From Echinometra lucunter (Eukaryota > Echinodermata > Echinoidea > Camarodonta > Echinometridae), in NCBI GenBank assembly GCA_029962745.1, contig CM057162.1, positions 19,006,340-19,070,339 of the forward strand: 64,000 nt of DNA, written 5' to 3'. Positions 13,817 to 26,469 of the stretch are shown piece by piece (position 1 is the first letter of the stretch; every line of letters begins with the position of its first letter). The position numbers were made by a program, and so were the translations under genes. A model generated the notes under the pieces. It did not search any database and had not been told where the DNA came from. It saw only the letters and a list, made by a program, of their open reading frames with translations.

Positions 13817-14279
13817 GTAATTATAATAACAATAGTAATAAATATTGATAATGATAATATTAATAAAATTATTGATGTATCTTTATTTTTGTTCTGAATG
13901 ATAATATATCAATATTTTTGTACTTATATATGCCTCAATTTAACTGATTATCTCCGCACCTGTTTTGTTCTGGGGTGTTCTCTTTCTCTATACAGTGTCC
14001 ATCGACGTATGCGAGGGGACTTTCTCCTCCGTTTCTTGCCCCGCTGGGCAGACCCTCGACATATGCTCGTCCGTGTACGGCCGAAGCGACACTACCACCT
14101 GCCCGGACACCGCCGCGACGACTTCCAACGTGAACTGCCAGGTGCCCAATCCACCCATCGTGAGGGCATTTTGCCAGGGCTCGAATAGTTGTTTTCTCAA
14201 TGCCCAAGATATGCTTCTAGGCGGCGACCCATGTCCTGGTACCCACACGTACCTCCATGTTGATTATACCTGTGCATAG
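7225..14279 (+). CDS. secreted SUEL-type (rhamnose/galactose-binding) lectin with three lectin domains; 5' end missing
   Basis: A five-exon gene model: 7225-7316, 9464-9778, 10532-10687, 12335-12637 and 13996-14279 (TAG stop). Every junction is a GT..AG in phase 1, and the lengths of exons 2-4 (315, 156 and 303 nt) are multiples of three, so the frame is continuous for about 382 residues. Order: hydrophobic signal-like segment, lectin domain 1, Thr/Met/Pro linker, lectin domains 2 and 3. Each lectin domain has the family's YGR and DPC motifs. SUEL/RBL domains bind L-rhamnose or D-galactose and occur in secreted egg, venom and immune lectins. No in-frame ATG precedes the hydrophobic segment in the first exon seen, so an upstream exon is needed. 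Sugar specificity cannot be read from sequence. Confidence 0.85.
7372..8140. mobile_element. DNA transposon remnant/MITE with 18-bp TIR in lectin intron
   Basis: ACCCTTTTTACACTGGCA at 7372-7389 has its exact reverse complement at 8123-8140. Internal sub-repeats such as ctatcggtggggcta and cccgtact occur in both orientations. No transposase is seen. A tRNA-like block sits inside (7717-7790). Confidence 0.7.
7717..7790 (-). mobile_element. tRNA-derived SINE-like head
   Basis: The reverse strand reads a box A-like TTGCTCAGTGG and, about 40 nt on, the perfect box B GGTTCGAATCCC. The anticodon arm does not pair well (several mismatches) and no clean acceptor stem can be drawn, so this is a tRNA-derived repeat or tRNA pseudogene and not a working tRNA. 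Confidence 0.5.
8181..8450. mobile_element. foldback element, ~100-bp arms
   Basis: Left arm 8181-8278 (through tatgaacatggcggacaaag and agtcaaaagcacat) recurs inverted at about 8351-8450, with a ~70-bp loop. No coding content. It lies 40 bp right of the 7372-8140 element, within lectin intron 1. Confidence 0.75.
8635..8843. repeat. tandem duplication, ~106-bp unit
   Basis: Two near-identical units begin ctactacgattcccatg at 8635 and 8741. Both contain ttttgacgtcaactcgga and end tcataatcgtggt. It is intronic. Confidence 0.85.
9464..9778 (+). CDS. lectin gene exon: SUEL lectin domain 1 (divergent)
   Basis: The acceptor (ttcctacacaag) ends at 9463 and the donor GTAAGT follows 9778. The exon is 105 codons, phase 1 on both sides. 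It contains LLCDGEF, the AFYGR motif and NDPCPDD, the standard landmarks of the SUEL fold, and has two potential N-glycosylation sites (NST, NVT). Compared with domains 2 and 3 it lacks the second and third cysteines (the VIEV segment stands where the others have IC) and the terminal YxC cysteine. The fold is probably kept, but with one or two fewer disulfides. Confidence 0.85.
9930..10200. mobile_element. half-element of the TTAA foldback family
   Basis: The run aatgaaaagagaggataaagagtgaaacaattttt...gtggcaatgttgcttcaaaa matches one arm of the element at 61734-62312 and the copy at 47838-48100. It appears as a single arm, so it is truncated or solo. It is intronic, in the lectin gene. Confidence 0.55.
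10532..10687 (+). CDS. lectin gene exon: Thr/Pro/Met-rich mucin-like linker
   Basis: The acceptor tccctt-ag ends at 10531 and the donor GTAAAG follows 10687. The exon is 52 codons, phase 1 on both sides. About 40% of residues are Thr, with Pro, Met and Asp, and no Cys until the junction. Such a linker is typically O-glycosylated and extended, separating domain 1 from the domain 2-3 pair. The symmetric phase means it could be skipped without a frameshift, giving a shorter isoform. Confidence 0.75.
10811..11206. mobile_element. MITE, ~25-bp imperfect TIR (copy 1)
   Basis: AAGCCCGCCGCACACTAAAC at the left end is matched by the inverted GTGTGCGGAGGGCTT at the right end. The second copy is 24443-24856. 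No coding sequence. It lies within lectin intron 3. Confidence 0.65.
12335..12637 (+). CDS. lectin gene exon: SUEL lectin domain 2
   Basis: The acceptor (tttttttcag) ends at 12334 and the donor GTGAGT follows 12637. The exon is 101 codons, phase 1 on both sides. It starts VTICEGAS and includes ATYGRSD and GDPCPGTFKYLQVEYTC, a textbook SUEL/Gal_Lectin signature with ten cysteines (one extra, a CC pair, against domain 3). This is one of the two best-conserved domains and is expected to be sugar-binding. Confidence 0.93.
12773..12910. mobile_element. short MITE (GGGGAGC...GCTCCCC), copy 1
   Basis: Terminal GGGGAGCATATCATG and inverted CATGAAACGCTCCCC enclose a core with (t)gtcagtga-ttttactgacaa and a CCAATCAGATGCAAGGA block. 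A diverged copy is at 50570-50707 and a fragment at about 15497-15560. Intronic. Confidence 0.6.
13730..13870. repeat. AT-rich trinucleotide (AATn/GATn) microsatellite
   Basis: Imperfect gat/aat repeats just upstream of the last lectin exon. Confidence 0.85.
13996..14279 (+). CDS. lectin gene last exon: SUEL lectin domain 3
   Basis: The acceptor (ctctatacag) ends at 13995. The coding sequence runs to TAG at 14277-14279, one residue after the domain's final YTC, so there is no C-terminal tail or membrane anchor. It contains DVCEGTF, SVYGRSD and GDPCPGTHTYLHVDYTC, with nine cysteines in the canonical spacing. No clear polyadenylation signal is seen before the MITE at 14485. Confidence 0.93.
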
Positions 14280-14484
14280 GTGTAACAGGGGTGTGCACGA
14301 GGGGGTCATGTCCCCCTTTTCATAATACGTCCCCCCCCCCTCCACCAAAAGAAAAACTCCTTCGATCCTTCACGTTTGCTCCCCCTTGAATGATCCTGGC
14401 TACGCCAGTATACATGTTATCCTATAGTAGTAGTACAGACTTCCAATACATTCTTATTCAGCATGCGATGCATTGCACATTATA

Positions 14485-15067
14485 CGGGGTGGCCCAAAAA
14501 GAACGGTACACCTGTAACCCTTAATTTCAGCGAGATAAATGACTTAAAGTGATAATTGTTCATTTGGTTCGAAAGAGAATTTGTTTTCCTTGAAAATGAC
14601 ATAAAAATCATTAATTTTGGCTTATGCTTTCAGATGTTAGGTCTCATTGTGTGAGGCAATATCATTTTCAAATTTGCTACCTATGCGACTGAGATCATGT
14701 GAGATGAAGGAAAAACCTTCTACCTGACGGCATTCCATAGAAACGGCTCGCTGCCTGAATAATCTCCTCGTTTTCAAGGGAAGGAAAATCAACATGCGTT
14801 TATTCAGGCAAGGGGCCGTTTCTATGGAATGCCGTCGGGTGAAGGATTTTCTTTCAAGTAACAGGAATTCGGTCGCTAAAGTAGTAAATTATGAAACTGA
14901 CATCGTCTCACGAAATGAGCCCTAACATTCAAACGCGTTAGTCAAAGTGGATGATCCTGATTTCAAATTACTGGAAAATAAATTTTCCTTTGAATATAGT
15001 GAATAATTCTCTCTTTATGTTAATCATCTCGCTGAAATTAAGGATCACATGCTTTTGAGCCACCATG
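14485..15067. mobile_element. Tc1/mariner-like foldback MITE with TA target site
   Basis: The ends CGGGGTGGCCCAAAAAG (left) and inverted CATGGTGGCTCAAAAGC (right) are each flanked by TA. Long inner inverted arms share CCTTAATTTCAGCGAGAT. The centre (about 14735-14850) is a second strong hairpin built on ggcattccatagaaacgg. No transposase. It lies about 200 bp past the lectin stop and may overlap its 3' UTR. Confidence 0.75.
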
Positions 15068-16833
15068 TATAGGTACATAGGTTAATATAGAGCAACAAAA
15101 GGCAGCAGTAGGCCAATTTATTGACAAATCTAGGTACCTTTTCCATAGAATACAGTGTGCCGTTCTGTAATAAGAGCGATTTCATTGAATTAATTGTTAT
15201 TAATCTGTATGTATCTGTATTAGTCTGTACGTTGGCCACGCAGGGAAATCCCTCTTTTCGTATAAAATAGGCAAATATCTTTGATATTTTGCAATGTTAA
15301 TCAAAACTCTTCTAAAACATTCTCTTTTTCAAAATTATGAAGGAGTAGGGAATAAAATATCTTTGACATTTTACAATTTTGATTAAAACTCTTTTATACT
15401 GGATAAACATTTTAATTTTCAAACTTATGGAGGGGTAGGGGAAAGGGATAACTGTAGCGAGTTTGAGGAGCGAAATTCTGATCCACCTGCGGTTTCATTA
15501 AGTGTCTTGTCAGTGATTTTTACTGACAAGTCTTATAAGCTACTGAAATCCTTTCCTCTGACTAGCTGAGAATAAATTTGTGTTTATTTGTAGTTGTTTG
15601 TTCCACATTTGAATATATGCAATCAAGAAATATTTCTGATACGATTTTCTTCTAAACGGTTATAAAAAAAAAAAAATGGTTCGAAATCTCACAACACAGT
15701 TTTTCACCCTTCCAAGAAATGAAGATCCTATTTGAAAGTTTTGCTCTTTATGTATGGGTTCTATGCTAATACAACGTATTCAAGAATTGAGTTTTCAAAT
15801 ATTCATTCTGCAAAGAGATATTATGAGCTTAAATTTTATTTATTCTGTACAACTTAACCATCAACCGGTTGATAATTTTTGTAATTTCGCTAAGAGCCAT
15901 CGGTGATATAAAGTCTGAATATAAGACTAAAAGCGGTTTCTGGATATGGACACGGCCAACACGGCCAATAGGCACTTTTGCTAGGCTTCTCTCAAGACGC
16001 AGTGTTTATCAGGGTATGTGCTTAACCCCCCCCCCCCCCCGCCTTTCCGTGATCATGATAATCATTGTCGATGCTGTTGTCGTTGATTGTTATAGTTGTT
16101 ATAAAGTAAGTAATTTAATTGAATAATCATTGTTGATTTAAATATGTTATTAGCGTGTACATCATGCCATTATAGGAAAAAAAAATCAGTCGCAGTTGTC
16201 ATTATATTCATTAATATAATTATCGTTTTTGCTATGTATGGGTTAATCTGAGGGATGATCGAAGTCGTAGTAATAGGAGGAGGAGGAGGAGAAGCAGGAG
16301 CAAGAGCAGGAGCAGGAGGAGCAGGAGTGCAGTAGCAGAAGTAGTAGGAGAAGTCTTAGTAGATGTAGGAGGAGTGGCAAAAGTAATGGTGTTATAGTTG
16401 TCATCGAATACTAGGCCGATCATTACTAGGTGCAGTTATAATCAGTGGTTTAAACTTTTATGATCTACATAACTTTATTTTCCGACTAATTTCCAAATTT
16501 TATCTTAATTTTGTCCTTTTCAATCACTAACGTAACTGAAGGAGGCATTTTATCCCTTTTACAACTTAATATCTTTTTTTTTAATTGTTGTTTTTTTGTG
16601 CACCGCACATTACAGTTTATAAAGGCAAGGATGAATAAATTTTTGTTTTCTTTAGTGGAAAATATATTTTGTCTGTTTGTTTATTTTTTTTCGGTATGAA
16701 GAGCGTAATGGTTCCAAAGGTGCTAAATCCAGTTCTGAGCGAAACTATTCTTGCGTGTTCTTTTAAAATCAATGAAGTAGTAACTCACAAGCAGAGTGAA
16801 TTTTCTTCTTGAACGAGGAACATATGACAACTG
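15068..16833. other. non-coding interval
   Basis: No gene seen. It holds a partial copy of the GGGGAGC MITE (15497-15560), a C run at 16027-16040 and a GGAGGA/GCAGGA purine tract at 16275-16370. Open frames here are simple-repeat translations. Confidence 0.6.
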
Positions 16834-17235
16834 TTAACCCATTCGTGACAGGAATTATTTAAAGCCTAATTTGATCAGCTTTTATTCTTCAAATTGGCAA
16901 CACCAACAGTTTTCTTTTATTGCTACATTTTTCTTATAAAACATCATGTATCTGAAATAAATATAAATTGACAGAATGTGTGATGAGAAGTCATAAAGTT
17001 GCAAGTTTGCAGGAAAAAACGGTAATTTTAACATTTTCATCGCATTGCCAATTTAAGGATTTTAATGCTTATTTTCCTTTTAAAAATTTCAGCATCAGAC
17101 AACGAAAAATGGCACATTATGTGTAGATTTTTTTTCCTCTTTCTGCTCATGTATTTGATATGATTTTTAGGGCTCTGCATCAAAAGTTATTAAACCAAAC
17201 CACATAATGGGAAACCTCTGTCACAAATGGGTTAA
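16834..17235. mobile_element. piggyBac-like MITE (TTAA + CCC ends), copy 1
   Basis: It begins TTAACCCATTCGTGACAG and ends with the inverted CTGTCACAAATGGGTTAA. The second copy is 61416-61737. TTAA at both ends followed by CCC is the piggyBac signature. Internal sequence is shared between copies (gatgagaagtca.aaagttgc, attgccaatttaaggatttt). No transposase. Confidence 0.7.
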
Positions 17236-17416
17236 AGGTATTTGGTAGCTTTGCAATATTGACGAAAATATGCTCGAAAGTGGGTGGATTGTATGTGAAT
17301 CTCTTTCTACAGTTCCCCCCCCCCCCCCTACAAAAGAAAAAAAAACCAAAACAAATACGATAGGCCTCTAAGTATCGATAATGAAAGAAATCACTTCGCA
17401 TAATGAAAAGTCAATT

Positions 17417-18354
17417 TAGATTATGAAACTATAACTATTCCTCTATACCAGTTCATGAATACACTGTCTGATTCGGTCCAGTAGTCACGAAGAAATACAG
17501 ATTATAAAAAAAAAAAAAACAGTTAAAGGGGCGTCAGAGGTCCTTCCTGGCCAAGTTAGGTCTGATGGAGAACTCAAAGTACAGTAGACAATCCCATTAT
17601 CCTTTTCAATGGTTTACAAAGGAAATTTCTGTTTTGTTTTGATGTGCTATGATCAGTGATGATTATTATTACAGGGGTGTATCATCAAAGGTAGTCCAAA
17701 GTAATCAAAGGATCAGTGAAGCGCGTCATCGGTAACTTTACTCCATCTTTTCTCAATAATGTCTTTAGCATTCACGAAATGAAAATGTCTTGTTCACAGG
17801 CGACTAGTTTACAAATTTATTTAAATCTATGCATATTATTTCAACAAAAATTGTTCCAGATTATGTTAAAAAAATAAAAACTCGCTTCAAAGATCAGGAC
17901 AAGGCACTTATAAAAGTAGTCTCATGATTTAGTTTTATATGATTTTTTTAGCTTACAAAATGACCAACATCTTAATATCTAACTGCTCATCTTTATTCAT
18001 TCATGATTTATTTTGTTATGCAAAAACATATCCACATTCCCTTCATTTGCAACAACAGTGGCAACAGCAACAAAAATACCAAGAATGGTGATAACTACGA
18101 TAACAAATAAATCGTTTTCATCATAACCGAAGCCCAAATAAAAATCAAAAGGTGATTCCTTTGCAAACAATTCAAAAAGGAATGTGATTTGTCCATAGTG
18201 ATTTGAAGGTCTCTTCTGTTCAAACTTGGACAGTCGGGACTTATGAGTCATGACATTGTTTACCAAAATCCCTACTTCTTTGTGACTACTGGACCGAATC
18301 AGACGGGTTCTTCACTGACTGGTATAGAGAAAAAGTTATGGTTTCATAATCTAC
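17417..18354. mobile_element. DNA transposon remnant with ~75-bp TIRs
   Basis: The left end (agattatgaaact...ctataccag...gattcggtccagtagtcac) recurs inverted at 18282-18354. The interior is AT-rich with no recognisable transposase. Confidence 0.7.
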
Positions 18355-19560
18355 AATGAATTTTCATATTGCAAACTGATTTCTTTCATAATCAATACTT
18401 ATAGGCTCATCCAAATTTTGGGGACAAACTATGTGTGTAATCAACAAAATGTGAAAATATGAGAAATAACAGATTTCCTTTATTTATTAAAAAAAAAAAG
18501 AAAATGATCATGGCTCGAACGGAAAATTTGGTCAGAATTTCAATTTTTATGTACATATCAATATCTAACTTGTAAAATTCATTCGTAAACATTGTGATTC
18601 AAAAGCAACTAACCAAATAATTGAGTATTTCTATTTCTATTTAATCAATGAATTGAGATAGTTTGGCACTGTACAATATGTAAATATTTGTTATTAATGT
18701 ATTAGTAAAGTCCCTATGTGAAACAGAAATTAATGAAACAAACAAACAAACAAAGGTCATATGTTCTAACAAACAATGGTTATCGGCTAATGATTTGACC
18801 CCCCCCCCCCCCACACTTAAAAAAAAATGTTATTTTGATTTCCATGGATTGAGCGCCTTTGGAATTAAATTTTGTTGTTGCTGTGGTAGGTGTTGGTGCG
18901 TCGACAATCTTGTGTCCTGTGCACAAGGTGCTACACAGAGATTCTTCTGAGATATACCGGTAAACTTTTTTTCTCCATTTCCTATAAAAAAAACTCTACA
19001 TATTACTGGTTCTTATCTAATAATAAAGAAAAGTTGACTAAGTCCCTATATTCATGGGAATCATATATTTAGAGAAAAAGTAGTGTATTACCTGTAAATT
19101 AATATGTACCCATATCGTCTAGACTTTAATTCTTGTATTTTTAATATATGTCAGGATGTGATCATAGTTTTGGGAGTTGGAGAGTAAATTCTTTGGTGTC
19201 ATCTGATCATTAGTGCAGTTTAAGTTTTGTTGTCGGGAAGACAGTTCTTCTTTCCGATCTTCAATTTTTATGGTATAAAAACAACATTTATAAATCAAAG
19301 TTAGTACGAAACAGATTAATTTCGCTGTCGTAATATTTAAAACTATGTCATCTTTTTGGAATGCTTTTTTGTTGCTGTTGTGGTAAAATGCCTTAGCAAT
19401 TCAATCGTCTTTTTTCATTTCTGTTTCTTTAAATCTAATGTTTTTGGATGTTCCATTAAAAAAGGATAAGGTAAAAAAAAATCCATAGAAAATTCTTAAA
19501 ACTTGTTGAATTCCACAAAATTTTGCAGATATTTTAGCTGCACGACATATGGAAATTGTT
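18355..19560. other. AT-rich non-coding interval
   Basis: I see no gene, RNA or clear repeat apart from a C run at 18799-18812. Confidence 0.5.
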
Positions 19561-20939
19561 CATGCAGTGGCTGAGTCAGGAAGGCCAGACTGTACTTGAT
19601 AGAATATCGATTAAACCTTGTAAGACCGAAATTTGTCATGAGGGGATTATCGGGTTTCGTTGCCCTGCATATTTTATCCTACATATATTTTCAGTATACT
19701 TGCAAACATCACAATGCAGTAATTTGTCAAATGAGTGACTTTTAAGTTTTGATAATAACACTTTTCTACCGATATAATTATGCCTAAATGATGCCTATTT
19801 ATCCACAAAAAGAAAGAATATTTCCTTTGATTTTAATCACAAATAATGTTTACTTTAAATTACATCAATCAATATATTGCACAACCCATCCCGACGGAGA
19901 ATTTTGTCGGATTTTTTGTTTTGGTAATGTGTAGTCATACAACTTCTGCCTCCTGACAAGATTTATTGCATATGTTAGATGTGGTGAAATCAGCCCGACT
20001 TTAGGGCCCTTTTGGGAGACCCTGGGAGCTACCCCCTGCTAGTCCAGACTCTGTCCCTTTTTCATTTCTTTTTTCCCCTTTCTGCTAACCTTGTTCATTG
20101 CGCCGCACTCTCCACACAGCGCTGTACTCCACTAATCGCGCGATCCCCGAAAATTCAACTCTCGAGGGCAGGAAAAAAAAAAAAAGAGACTGTCGCTGTT
20201 ATGAACGTTGATGGTGTATTCTTAGCAGCAGATCGAATGCACGATACGGAAACGGTCCAGGCAGTGAACAACCCCCGGCCGCTACCTTCATTCTGACAAG
20301 CACTTTATGAATTAGATGGATGTCAAAGTAACTTTAAGGGGTCAAATCTCATATGTGAAATGGGGTGACTATTTCTGCACAGGCTTCTGAAATGCTCCCA
20401 TGAATTCGTTTAGGAGATTCCAATCAGTACTGGCGACAAACATCTCAAAACTGTTAAATACCTTATTGCTGGAACATGATTGTGTAGCTACTCTCATTTC
20501 CGACCTCAGTGAACTTTCAATCATTAACAAACGGAAGAGCAAAAAACAAACAAACACAAACAAAACAGCTCTAATATTGGGGAATCCATTTCCCTGACAG
20601 GGCCGACGAAATACCCCTTGACATGCTGAAAGTATAAACTTTCATTGCCCACGATTATCTCATTAGATAAACAGATATGAAATTGTTCCTATAACAGTGT
20701 AAACAATCATCAACAATGAGATAATGATAAATCATCGCGGTGGGGTGGAATCTGGTTAGGTGTTTATTGTAAGCCAGGTCATAGCTTATTGGATTATTTT
20801 ATAGTCTGAATTCCCTGTTTACTTATCTTCTGCCAAAAGAAATAAAAGAAAGAATAAATGGGTAATGATATCATGCACTGAATTACAAATAGAAATCAGG
20901 AAAGACGTATCCAATATTTTAAGTAATAGGTATTCCCCC

Positions 20940-21157
20940 TCTAAATGACCTTCCCTCAGAAACCACACATAATTGTGTCCTGTTCATATATCTATATTTT
21001 CGCAAAAAGCGGAAGGGTGGCTATAATTCATATATATTCCAACTTTTCATCATTTAATCTTCACATGATAGAGGAGTGATAACCCAGAGCGAAGGGAAGA
21101 AGAAAAAACAACCATCAGCAGCTTCAAAATTTTAAGCTTATATCACGAAACAAGATC
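20940..21157 (+). promoter_or_regulatory. proximal promoter and 5' UTR of mucin gene A, conserved with gene B
   Basis: Two blocks are nearly invariant with 52020-52218: CCTCAGAAACCACACA (about 197 bp before the ATG, with a Runt/Runx-type core AACCACA) and GGGTGGCTATAATTC followed by a TATATATTCC stretch, a plausible TATA region about 130 bp before the ATG. A shared ttaat.atcacatgata block with a GATA core and ggagtgataaccca follow. Factor assignments are inference from core motifs only. Confidence 0.5.
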
Positions 21158-23304
<2,147 letters not shown>

Positions 23305-23387
23305 CCTCCCTAAGTGATCTGGATACAAACACAAACTCGGGCTCGAGCGTTGCCTTGGTTCGGTTTTAGTTTCTTTCCCTTCCATTG

Positions 23388-23908
23388 AAGGAGAATGCAA
23401 CTTTGACATTAGTGTGCTTCCAGAGAATGAAGAAGAACAAAAAGAGTAAACAGTGAAAATTTGAGCAAAATCGGACAATCTGTTCAAGAGTTATGAATTT
23501 TGAAAGTTTCAGTAAATCCCTATTATGAGGATCCTTGAGTTGGCAACTTTGCCAGCATCTGTGATGTCATCGTGGACAAATCTCAATTCATTTTGTACAT
23601 AATTTTTCAAAAAATTTGATTTCTATGAAATTGCAAGTCAGGAATCAACATAATTCTTCCCAATATGCTTGCAGAATTGATATAGCCATGTCATGCTCAA
23701 ACAATAAATCAAAAGAAAATGTTGAATTCTGAGTACAAAATGAATGGAGACATCACAGATGCTGGCAAAGTTGCCAATTTAAGGATCCCTATAATAAGGA
23801 CTAACTTGAACAGATTGTGCGATTTTCCTCAAACTTTCACTATTTACTCTTCTTGGTCATCTTTATTCACTAAGAGCACACTGATGCCTGGGTTGCATTC
23901 TCCTTTAA
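23388..23908. mobile_element. TTAA foldback element family 1, copy 1
   Basis: The left arm (aaggagaatgcaactttgac...tggcaactttgccagcatct) recurs inverted on the right and ends ttgcattctcctttaa. It starts about 80 bp after the mucin A stop. The second copy is 38967-39582. Confidence 0.75.
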
Positions 23909-24442
23909 CCCATATCATTGCGTCTTGAGAGAAGCCTACCAAAACTGCCTACTGGCTGTGTCAATATAGGTTTGGTCTGGAGCATCTATAGTACACATTC
24001 CCCATTGACCTCCTTTAGTCTCCTACTCAGACCTCTATAACGTTTTCCGACAGACAAGGGTTTGTTTCTGCAAACTAACCATTATAAGTATCTAATAATG
24101 ATGAAATAATTATAATAGATTAGATAATAGATCCTTCTGAGCTCAAGGTATATGGGAAAATGGATGTGACACAATTATGCTGAGTTCAAAAAGCAGCGAC
24201 AAGCAGCGTTTTGGGGGACAATGGAGAAAATATGAAATTTCGTGTACGAAACACATTGAGAGTTGTCCTAAACCTGCCATTTTTGAAGCAACATTGCCAA
24301 TTTGAGGATCTCCCTAGAAAGTGAATTGAGGCTTTTCCAGCTTTCATACAACCGATTTTGATGGAACTTTTAATTTTTTTATTTTCATTCTATCCTCTCG
24401 TTTTATTGAAATGGATATTTTCCAGAGTTTCATTTTCCTGTA

Positions 24443-24856
24443 AAGCCAACAGCACATTATACGATCCGACTGTGACCCGATTTTCAAGAAATCAAATTTT
24501 GTATAAAATATGGAGTCTTTAAAAAGTAAAATTAACCTTACTGACATTCGGAATGATATATAGGAGTACTAAAAATTTTTGTAAGTCTTTTAATAAGGCC
24601 AGATTGGCTTAAAATCGTGGACAGTCGCAAGACTACTATGACGTCAATGCGATTCGCTATTGATTTCGCTCTGCTTTATTTCACAGAGGAGCCCGGAACA
24701 GCCCGGAATTAGATTTCAGTATTCAAATGACTGTTCAAAATTTTGGTCATTAAGACTTTACATGTTTCAATATTCATATGAATTGCTATAACGATTTTTT
24801 TCCCCTAAGCCTTTAAAGTCGGATCGCAGACCGGTCGTGTAGTGAGAGGTGGGCTT
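24443..24856. mobile_element. MITE, copy 2 of the 10811-11206 family
   Basis: The ends AAGCC.ACAGCACATTATACG and inverted CGTGTAGTGAGAGGTGGGCTT match the first family member. The region immediately before (24195-24440) is a single arm of the 61734-62312 family. Confidence 0.55.
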
Positions 24857-25371
24857 AACCTTTGCACTATTTTTGGATCCGCAATGCTATGAGAAGAAAG
24901 AGATAACACGAAATATAATTTTTAGTCTATTTGTAATGCACATACGTTATATTGTTAACAAATAGGAGCAATAGCTAATCATTAAGCTCTTTAAATTGGC
25001 AACGCATACATAAACACTATTTTCTTGAACAAATTGGCAATTTTTCGTACATATGAAGGAGTGGAAAGAGAAATAAATGATACCTGGGGTGTTTCATAAA
25101 GCTATTCGTAAAGTCATGCAAGATGCAACTCTGAACATGCATGGGTTACGCGGGATCGTGCTCACAATCTGTGATAAACAGCCATGGCCAATCACTGGTT
25201 TAAGACGAGTGCATTACAAAAGTTTTGCGCCATAAAATCGTTGCGTTTGGCAAAAATGCAACAGATTAGCCTGGAGTCTTCATTTCTTTATAATGAGAAT
25301 ATAGCCACCATTAATCTCTTGTGTGCGCGCGTGTGTGTGAGGGTGAGGGCATGTGTGGAGGTGCCTTGGAG

Positions 25372-25470
25372 GTGCCGTGGTCCAGTGGTTTAAGACTTTG
25401 AGGCGTTCCACTGAAGACGATTGATCTAGGGCACGGCCCTTGAGCAAGGCATTTTTATCTACACATACTC
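25372..25470 (+). mobile_element. SINE-like fragment with tRNA-type box A
   Basis: GTGCCGTGGTCCAGTGGTTTAAGACT resembles a tRNA 5' half with a box A. Further on come ggcacggcccttgagcaagg and catttttatctaca, a tail reminiscent of widespread tRNA-derived SINEs of marine animals. Box B is not intact. Confidence 0.45.
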
Positions 25471-25625
25471 TTTTATGGTACATCAAAATGAAGTGGACCC
25501 GGCATATTGATACCAAAGTGGGCATGTGCTTGAAAAAAGTGGGCGTGTGTGTGCGTGTGTGTGGGGGGGGGGGGGAGGTGTTTGTGAGTGTTTTGTTGTT
25601 GTTGTTTTGGGGGTTTTTTGGTTTG

Positions 25626-25835
25626 ATTTTTTCGTAAATATACATTTATTATGTCCAAGGGCACCCTCGACCCTAGCTTTTGCTTTCAGAGGTGTGTCCT
25701 CCAATTATCTATGTAACTACGATGAATGCATATTTTTTTCAAAATACATACATGAATATCATCTTGTTGTTTTAATATCTTGCTTGCTATTTGAATGATT
25801 TGAAATAAATGTGCCTAAACTTGAACTCGAACTTG
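25626..25835 (+). mobile_element. retroelement 3'-tail family, copy 2
   Basis: tttattatgtccaagggcac...gaggtgtgtcctccaattat...gaaataaatg, then repeated aacttgaac units. Homologous to 6331-6533 and 49995-50144. Confidence 0.6.
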
Positions 25836-25899
25836 AGGTTAAGATTAAAAAAAACCTGTATCTAGATAAACGAAATTTGAAATTATTCCACCTCCTGTA

Positions 25900-26460
25900 G
25901 AAATAATCAATCAATCAATCAATCAATCAGTCAATCAATTAATCAATCAATCAATCAACCAGACAATCATATAAGTTCATCATATCAACATTCATCGAAT
26001 AAGGAGAAATTAACAGATTAATGCATCCCATATCGCACACTTGAAAGCGCACTACACAGGTGAATTTTAACATGAAAAAGAAATAACAGAAAGATTAAAG
26101 TGAGAATTTCAAATATTTACTTCCACCTGAAAATAAAAAAGAATACATTTTCGAACATTACGTTTATGAATACTCACATAAAATTGAATGACATTTCAAG
26201 CCTTGTAGTCGTTGAGAGGAACAAATCGGATACAAGTTGGTAAATTCTGAAATTTATGTTTTATACTATATAATATCATGAATTCAAACTTTTTTTGATG
26301 AATTGAGTTAGGTATCAAATGGAAGGTATTTACTTTGAAGATTAATGGCATTATCGTTATTTCTTTTTAAAATCAAACTCTTCAAATATATGAGTAAATG
26401 ACATCGAAAATTCGATCAGGAGGAAGATATGATACCCAATGAGCACTTTTGACACTTTTA
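25900..26460. other. non-coding interval with (AATC)n repeat
   Basis: aatcaatcaatc repeats occupy about 25905-25965. The rest is AT-rich sequence with no gene seen. Confidence 0.6.
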
Positions 26461-26469
26461 GAATATATA

